DNA of 64,000 nucleotides from Kingdonia uniflora (lineage: Eukaryota > Streptophyta > Magnoliopsida > Ranunculales > Circaeasteraceae), in the NCBI GenBank assembly GCA_014058105.1, contig JACGCM010001796.1, positions 124,001-188,000 of the forward strand. Reading direction: 5' to 3'. Under the pieces are notes generated by a model, which was not told the DNA's origin, did not search any database, and saw only the letters and a program-made list of their open reading frames with translations. Made by a program: the position numbers and the translations under genes. Within the stretch, counting starts at the first letter, position 1. Each line of letters begins with the position of its first letter. Positions 57,925 to 64,000 of the stretch are shown piece by piece.

Positions 57925-58860
57925 TTTTGTTTTTTTGGGCAAAACAAAATATATTAAGGCCACGTAGAGCAATAAAGAAATAACAAAGACACAAGGTTTT
58001 TTCCTTCTCATGCATGCTACAAACATAAGGAAGCGCAAACGCCACTCTAGGAGCGAGCATGGGCTTCCAAATTACAAGTTCTATTAGAATAAAAACTGGA
58101 AATGCTAAAAAAAAGAAGCGGTGGACAAAATATTTGGAACTAGGCTGAGTGCTCCCCATGTGAGATCAATCGACTTTACTTCATAGGCTACGAGGCGATT
58201 ACAATCTAACAAAATAATAATTTTTCCTATGCCCGTATCTCTAACCGCTTCCATATCACGAAGTAGAGTTACTACCTCCGCCTCCTCTGCAGCAGCAGCT
58301 GTAGTGGTTAAGTCGAATCCTGCACATAACACAAAACCTAAGTTAGATTTGATAATAAAGCCAGTCTCGCTAGGAGAGGTTGGGGACGTCCAAGAGGCAT
58401 CAACGTTGATTATGGGTTATTTTCTACTCATAGGGGGAAGGGTAAAAAGTTTGGGTTAGTGGAGGTCAAACCTATCAACGGGTGAATATATGATTCCGAC
58501 GTAATAGATGTAACTATTAACTTTAGAGATAATCGCTTGGGGTTGACTTTTCTTTTTGTTAAAAATAAGGTCATTTCAGCTATTCCAGATGACATACATA
58601 ATAAAAGTGAAGCTCCCCACCGGGAAATAGTGCCTTCCCCTAAACAACTATTATTGGCGAGCGAAAACATCACCTTCCTGGTAAAGTCCGAGTAAGGTAA
58701 AGAACTGAAGTTTATCCCAAGGTTGGACGGGTACCAGATATCCTGAACATTCTTACAGAAGAAGAGGGTATGCGTGGTGGATTTATCCTTTTCGATGCAT
58801 CTGGGATAAACGGTATCTTCAAGATCTTCACCTTGGCGAATGCTCAATTGTCTGCTTCTA
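57925..58860 (-). mobile_element. degraded LINE 3' part, right-arm copy
   Basis: In element order: a zf-RVT segment (58847 downward, with the TTHTLFFCKNVQDIWYPSNL pattern), a linker, the RNase H-like part (EEAEVVTLLRDMEAVRDTGI, ILLDCNR) and a poly-A tail (plus-strand TTTTTTATTTTTGTTTTTTT near 57920). Stops and frameshifts throughout. The part below 58414 is shared with the left arm, the part above is not. Confidence 0.75.
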
Positions 58861-59463
58861 CGTTCTGGTATTTTTGTACCTTCTCGTAGAGGTTCTCGAG
58901 TATTTCAAGTCGTTTCATGTGCAAGGCCTCGAGAAGTTTAGAACCGGGAAGGCAGGCACCCATGAAAGCGAGACAAACGGTCGGGGCGTCGACACGTTCA
59001 ATGAGAGTGAGCTCGCTCTTAAACCTTGAGAGAGAAAGGAGTCGATGGTTTTGCCGACCTGTTGCTTCAAAGAAAATAGCTTCGCTAACTATTTCTTGGA
59101 TTGCTGGTTGTGTAGGTACTTCTCGATGAACGCCAGCGAGAGTTGCTCAAACGTAGAGATAGAGTTGGGTTCGAGACTTTGGAACCAAGTGAGGGCCCCG
59201 TCGGATAAGGTCGAGGGGAACAAGCGATACATGTGCTCGTCAGTTTGATGCTGTAAGTAGATGTTATATTAGAATTTGGAGAGGTATTGGCCTGGGTCCT
59301 GATACCCGGTAAAAGCCTCTATCTTCGGTTGGGAGTAGCTCTGGCCCATAACGTAACTCCGGATAGCCGCGATAAAAGGTGTATTGTGGATCCAACGGAG
59401 GGTATCCTTGATTAACTGCTTGGTAGGGTCATTACCTTGCAAATTCTTGATTAACACCTTCAC
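58861..59463 (-). pseudogene. gypsy Gag (Retrotrans_gag) with in-frame stop
   Basis: The frame from 59463 reads IEAFTGYQDPGQYLSKF, a stop at about 59269-59271, then in the same frame NIYLQHQTDEHMYRLFPSTL and DGALTWFQSLEPNS, the classic gag capsid pattern. Further sequence FEQLSLAFIEKYLHN supports it. The stop and later frameshifts make it non-functional. Confidence 0.75.
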
Positions 59464-60267
59464 AGATTCGACCGTTAATGGTAGTAGGTCGTTGACGCCG
59501 ACGTCCCGTCTTGTGGCGACCCCACCTCTGATAGATGACTCATCATAGTAGCTCTCGTGGTGCTGCCCGTATAGTAGTTCGTACGGAGGCGTGCCGGGGT
59601 ACCGCTCGTAAAATCGGCCGTTGTAGGCGAGATGTCTTTCAGTGTAAGGTCTGTAACCATGCCTAGGTGGGTAAGAGGGGTCATCGAGGCTCTATGGTTG
59701 GTGCCACTGTGGGGGGTTTGCATAGCCTTCGCTAGGCCATCCTCCGAAGTTCACTATGGGTGTTGGGGGTCACATTCCATAATACTGTGGGGCGTAACGA
59801 CCAGGTGGCGGTGGGTCATTACGGCCAAGCCGGTAAACGGGTCGCTGTTGAGGTGGGCCTGTCACCTGGCGTGTAGGGGGGCTGTGGTGTAATGGGGCAT
59901 GGGATGACTGGGGGTACTGGCGGTCCTCGAGGCGGCGGGTACGGGTGGTGAACTGGCATGGGTTGGTGTTCGTATACCAGCCCGTAAACCGGGGGTAAAG
60001 AGCTGTCATGGGGTACTGCATCGTGGGGCGTAGACTCATTGACATAAGCAAATGCCGCAGGGCCACTAGGCGACGGCTGTAGTTCATCGTTGGCCAGTTG
60101 GAGTTGGCAGATTTGGTCCTCCTAGTGGACATCTGCTCTTGTAATTACAGCAACGCAACTCGCATCTCTGTCATAACTTGCTATTGCGATTGGTTTCGTG
60201 TAGAAACCACCATCTTTGCTCGGGTTGGATTGAGGTTGAAGGTGTGAATGCAGACGACGCCAATTAT

Positions 60268-60790
60268 AGTCCCATAATTCTTCTCAGGGGCGACAATAAG
60301 TGTATAATCGTTCTGGGCTTGATACGTTCCGCTGGAAGAGGGCACCATTCAAATCTCTCTGGGTTTCTCCCCTTAAACTCTGTCTCTTTAAAGGAAGAGG
60401 AAGTACTCAGCTAGGAACCAGAAGATGAAGAGGAAAAAGCTGAAGAAAAAGAAGAAGATTCACTTTAGGTTACCTTCCCACCTCTATTTATAGGGAGGGT
60501 TTGACCTAAGAGTGCTCCTGCTCACGTGTTTTATGTAATTCCTAAGGTACCTTCAGGGTCGTAGGCTCTACATTTCCACGTGGGCAGAGGGGCTAACCCC
60601 TGTTGTCGTCGGGTGTGCTCTCCGTGGCTCTGGGGCCGTTAGGCGAGTTCCCGCCCAAGACGTGCTCGTTGTCAGCAGGGAGTTCGCATGACGACCTGGG
60701 CGGTCGACGCTAGTTGGAGTGTTCCTACTTTTGATGAAGGGGTTGTCCAGCGGCCTTCCACCTCGGGGCTAGCGGGAGCGTGCTCCTACA
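60268..60790 (-). repeat. gypsy 5' LTR
   Basis: About 520 bp, with a TATA-like CCCTATAAATAGAGG (minus strand, near 60490). The 3' edge is set by the primer-site-like sequence and is uncertain by a few bases. The GC-rich first part differs from the AT-rich surroundings. Confidence 0.6.
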
Positions 60791-61852
60791 CTGGAACCAA
60801 TTAGAAACATTTTGCCAACAAGAGGCTCGTAAACACTTTCCATGAATAGTAACAAAATGCCATAATCTTTTCCAATATACATAAATATTCAAAGCCTGGT
60901 TCTTGAGGGATTCAACTTTTGCATGCAATTAATCCTTAAAATAAGGAAGCTTTTCTCTCTCATCAATTAATAAGAAACAACCTAAGTCACAGTTAGTACT
61001 CTCTCTTCTATCAATTGTCACGTGGCGTTTAGGTAAGGGTGAGGGACAAAATATTTGATGGCTCAGGATAGGTCATGTTTTTTTTTTCTTCCGTTTTTAA
61101 AAAAGTTGCAAGTATACTGGGTCCAACGAATCCCACCTCTGATCTTTGAGCCCATGCCGAAACGCATTGCTAGATCTTTGAACTTGAAACTGGCCACTAT
61201 ACAATACAATGTACAAACTTTGAAGGTGACTGAAGATGGTTGTTCTGTTGCTTTGTACATGAAACTAACAAATATAGCAGAACTACAAAGGAAGGACAAG
61301 TGCCACGAGAGAAAGCCAGTAAGCCCCGACGTTGATGTGACGAGAGATACGTTAACTTGCTCACTATTTGCAACTGCAATGCCGATCTCCCCAAGATCGT
61401 ATTATTGGAGTTAGCTACGTTTTTATACTCAAACGTATTAATTTCCCAAACCAGAATTCGTCGAAACCAACATGTTTTTCTTGTGCGTGTGTTAGCTGCT
61501 AAGATATGCTTGATTTGATCAACGATGAACTACACAAGCATTAATGCATTATTGTCGACATCCATAACTAAATTATTGACTCTCACTCACCCAACTATTT
61601 CTTGTTGATGGTCAAATAAGGCATCCAGATTTTCTTTCGTCGACAAACAAAAATGTGCGGTATCATTATTGGACGTAACGACAGTTTAAGCACTATGGTT
61701 TGATAGCGTTATCTAGGCCTAACCCTACTAGGCTATGAGGTTACTAGGCCAAAGGAGATAGATGCCGTATGACTGATATAAAACCATAGCGGTCTTATCC
61801 CGTTATCATAAACATAAAATTTCCAGTGTGGGCTTCAAGATTGGCATGAGCA
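60791..61852. other. spacer without supported gene
   Basis: About 1.06 kb. A plus-strand frame at 61055-61414 (119 codons) has no recognisable domain and overlaps similar-sized frames on the other strand. Nothing else stands out. Confidence 0.4.
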
Positions 61853-63117
61853 TGTTGGCTTTGTGTCAGCTTGCCCAATTCGTGTGGTTTGCATGCTATT
61901 GCAGTAGCCCTAGAGAATTTAGTAGGGAATTGTAAAATATAATGTATTAGGTTAAGTCTTATGAACCTGTAGCAACAGCAACGTTTTCAGGCAGCAACAG
62001 TAACTCAGTTTGTTCTTCCCTTTGATCGAGCACGGTATATGGCAGCAACAGTAACTCAGTCTGTTCTTCCCTTTGATTGAGCAATAACACGGTATATGGC
62101 AGCAACCAAAAAGAGCAGCAGTAACTCAATTTTTGTTACCGCAGCAGCAGTCAGTTTCAGGCAGGTTTCGTTTACAACAGCAACAGGAAAAAACTAACAC
62201 CGCAGCAGCAGTCGTTAGCAACAGCAACAGAAGGAACTAACACCGCAGCAGCAGTAAGAGATAGTGAACTCCGGTAACGTAACACCGCAGCAGCAAGAAA
62301 GAACTAATACCGGACACCGGTACAGCGCCTACAACAAGGGAGAGAGGTTGTGATTGCTCGAGGCATGGGTCGCACTCTCTTTGAAGAGTATTTCGACCTA
62401 CCTCGGGTAAGGTAACGAAGGTCTGATCTCTTTCCAGGATACAACGAGCGTACGTATACAGTAGACTTCAGTTGCCCCTGAAGTCTACGTAAGAATGAAG
62501 TATGCACCACAGGTAAACCGTACAAGAGAGAGAGAGAGAAGAGTTGTGTTGTTACTGTGTTATTTTTGAAGGTGGTGAGGAGTTGTTTTTATAGAGAGAG
62601 TTTGCCCAACGGCCCTCTCTTTATTCAAACGTGTGGGACGTGTCCCTGAGGATTAGGTCTCCTCAAGAGGTGGAGAGAACAAAGTGAAGACCAAGACTTA
62701 AAGAATAAACCAAACCCAAGCCCAATGATCTTTTTGTTAAAAAGATTATGGATACCCAAGCCCAAAGGCCCCCAAGGCCCCCAAGGCCTCCAGAGCCAGA
62801 AGAGCCAATTGCCCAATCCCAATCCCAATTCCAAGTCCGAGCCCGAGCCGGCCCGGCCTACCGGGCCGCCTGAGAGAGGTCCAAGTGTGTATAGAGTATA
62901 AAATCCTCTCACACACTCACACAACTATACACTCTCTCTATGTCACATGTTACACACATGTCACATGGGTACTACCTTATATGTTTAGTTCCTCTATTGT
63001 TTATAAACAATGTGGGACTAAACTTTAGGCTATAGTATAGGAGTCACATAAAATAGATGACCAAGAGGTCATGGGTTCAAGGCTCAAAAGAGGTATAAGT
63101 TTTGAAAAATTCCAACA
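61853..63117 (-). repeat. 3' LTR of a Ty1/copia element
   Basis: 1265 bp. The minus strand starts TGTTGGAATTTTTC and ends GCCAACA. It is preceded by the purine tract AAAAGTGGGGGAT. A TATA-like region CTATAAAAACAAC lies near 62590. The end carries tandem CTGCTGCTGCGGTGTTAG-type units (about 61980-62300) and two copies of a unit of roughly 55 bp containing AGTTACTGTTGCTGCC. The left flank is GAGCA, and the matching duplication would be beyond the right edge. Confidence 0.75.
61980..62300. repeat. CAGCAG-rich tandem repeats within the LTR
   Basis: Units of GCAGCAACAGTAACTCAGTY followed by TGTTCTTCCCTTTGATYGAG are repeated at about 61993 and 62043. Then AACACCGCAGCAGCAGT is repeated four to five times. 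Such minisatellites in LTRs expand by slippage. Confidence 0.8.
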
Positions 63118-64000
63118 ATCCCCCACTTTTAAAAACTTCTGAAAAATGATAGATGAATGAAAAGAGAAACGAGAGTACGGTTTCGATTATAGAGTTGTAC
63201 TTAAGTGAAGGTGTCCTTAGACTTGAACCTTTACGTAGTAGACAATCTTCAACGTATAAGAATAATAAGTGAACAGAGTCTTGAACTCATTATTCGCTTT
63301 TATACAGTGAGGAAAACTACATACAACCCTACCATGTGCAATATCTAAATGCCAGCACTTTTCGGCCATGTGCTTAATCCCAGTATAGGTGAAGGCTTTA
63401 GAGAAGTTAGCCTAATTTCTCATAGGAAGCGGCCGCACTTCCACAATCACCTTGGTGAATCTATGAAGAGTGTTCTTGTAGCTAGACACCCCACTCAAAT
63501 AAATGAGATATAGAACTCAGCCTAACATTCGCTTCAAGATATCATGCATATTTACATTTATGTACTGCGAGTTGAACTCTGGAGTGACAAGCTCCTTATT
63601 TGCATGATTCTATATCACAGTGATTTGTTTTCCCCATTGAACCTATTTCTTGGGATTTCCAGTCATTTAGGTTGGGTTCCCACCACTTGTGATTCAATAA
63701 CAGGCTTTAGCCCCATCCCTAAGGATGTGCTCCACACTTTGTCACGAGACAATCCTTTCGTCAAAGGATCTGCCAAGTTGTTTTCGATCTTACAAAATCC
63801 ACTGTAACAGTACTAGATGTGAGGTAACCTCTCATCGTACTGTGTTTGCGACGTATCGCTAACTTCTTACCATTATAATAATTGTTTTGTACTCTGGCTA
63901 TCGCAGCAGTACTATCTGAGTGGATCAGTATCGGTGGTATAGGCCTACTCCATAAAGGAATATAAGACAAGAGGTCTTTCAACCAACTTGCCTCCTCACT
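63118..64000 (-). mobile_element. copia internal region, 3' part
   Basis: Non-coding 3' part (63118-63750) followed by the RNase H end of pol. The element continues past the right edge. Together with 61853-63117 this is the 3' third of a copia element on the minus strand. Confidence 0.75.
63737..64000 (-). pseudogene. copia RNase H C-terminal part
   Basis: The minus strand reads HSDSTAAIARVQNNYYNGKK, RRKHSTMRGYL and VDFVRSK, the C-terminal RNase H motifs of Ty1/copia pol. A frameshift after VRSK moves LADPLTKGLSRDKVWS to another frame, so this copy is broken. The N-terminal part of the domain is off the right edge. Confidence 0.85.

Larger units (their letters stand above)
56991..58414. repeat. 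right arm of the dirigent inverted duplication
   Basis: 1424 bp, inverted relative to 46224-46324 plus 49419-50740. It starts ACGATCAACGCTC, spans the DIR4 promoter and gene, the 3' flank with ATCTATTGGGCCGGATCATG and the LINE 3' end, and ends in the LINE RNase H region. It has no copia insertion. CGAAT at 58314-58318 is the uninterrupted target site. Confidence 0.85.
58861..60790 (-). mobile_element. 5' part of a degraded Ty3/gypsy element
   Basis: On the minus strand: LTR from 60790 (TGTAGGAGCACGC) to about 60268, a primer-site-like TTGGCGTCGTCTG (about 60250-60268, resembling Tat/Athila elements), a proline- and tyrosine-rich leader region, then gag to about 58860. The element ends where the LINE begins. 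No protease, RT or 3' LTR is present in the window. Confidence 0.75.

Noticed and set aside
61055..61414. 119-codon plus-strand ORF as a gene
   Set aside because: No recognisable domain, competing frames of similar size on the other strand, and no promoter or splice context.

Overview
The window is nuclear DNA of a flowering plant, most likely a eudicot. The genes have many introns with GT/AG borders, the spacers are AT-rich, and there are nested LTR retrotransposons, LINEs, MITEs and a Helitron alongside plant-specific dirigent genes. I could not identify the species.

Region 1 (1-31150): one very long kinesin-7 gene on the minus strand. I could place 20 exons in phase, covering 729 codons that include the whole motor domain. 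The 3' end lies beyond the left edge. Transposons have swollen the gene: a non-autonomous LTR element beside the last visible exon, a LINE carrying a nested hAT-like element, a second non-autonomous LTR element carrying a nested solo LTR, and several MITEs. The small switch I exon survives as an island between two of these insertions.

Region 2 (31150-45480): a second minus-strand gene, an 11-exon homologue of RMC1/Mic1, the regulator of the MON1-CCZ1 Rab7 exchange factor. It appears intact (710 codons). Its introns and probable long leader carry three MITE-like or Helitron elements, a (GA)n tract and a solo LTR with a perfect target duplication. From memory, Arabidopsis has the same two genes side by side (At3g12010 and At3g12020).

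Region 3 (45700-58850): a mirror-image dirigent cluster. From outside to inside it reads LINE 3' end, dirigent gene, second dirigent gene, spacer, and then the same in reverse. DIR1/DIR4 (49976-50563 and 57166-57753) are about 95% identical as proteins. DIR2/DIR3 are sister genes that have diverged more. A 3.1-kb Ty1/copia element with TA...TA ends landed later in the left arm, and the right arm keeps the empty site.

Region 4 (58860-64000): a degraded Ty3/gypsy gag with its 5' LTR, then about 1 kb without a supported gene, then the 1.27-kb 3' LTR and RNase H end of another copia element that runs off the right edge.

No rRNA, tRNA, CRISPR or prokaryotic system is present. Host functions seen are microtubule transport (kinesin), vacuolar or late-endosomal trafficking (RMC1) and probable phenolic coupling or lignan-type chemistry in the apoplast (dirigent proteins).
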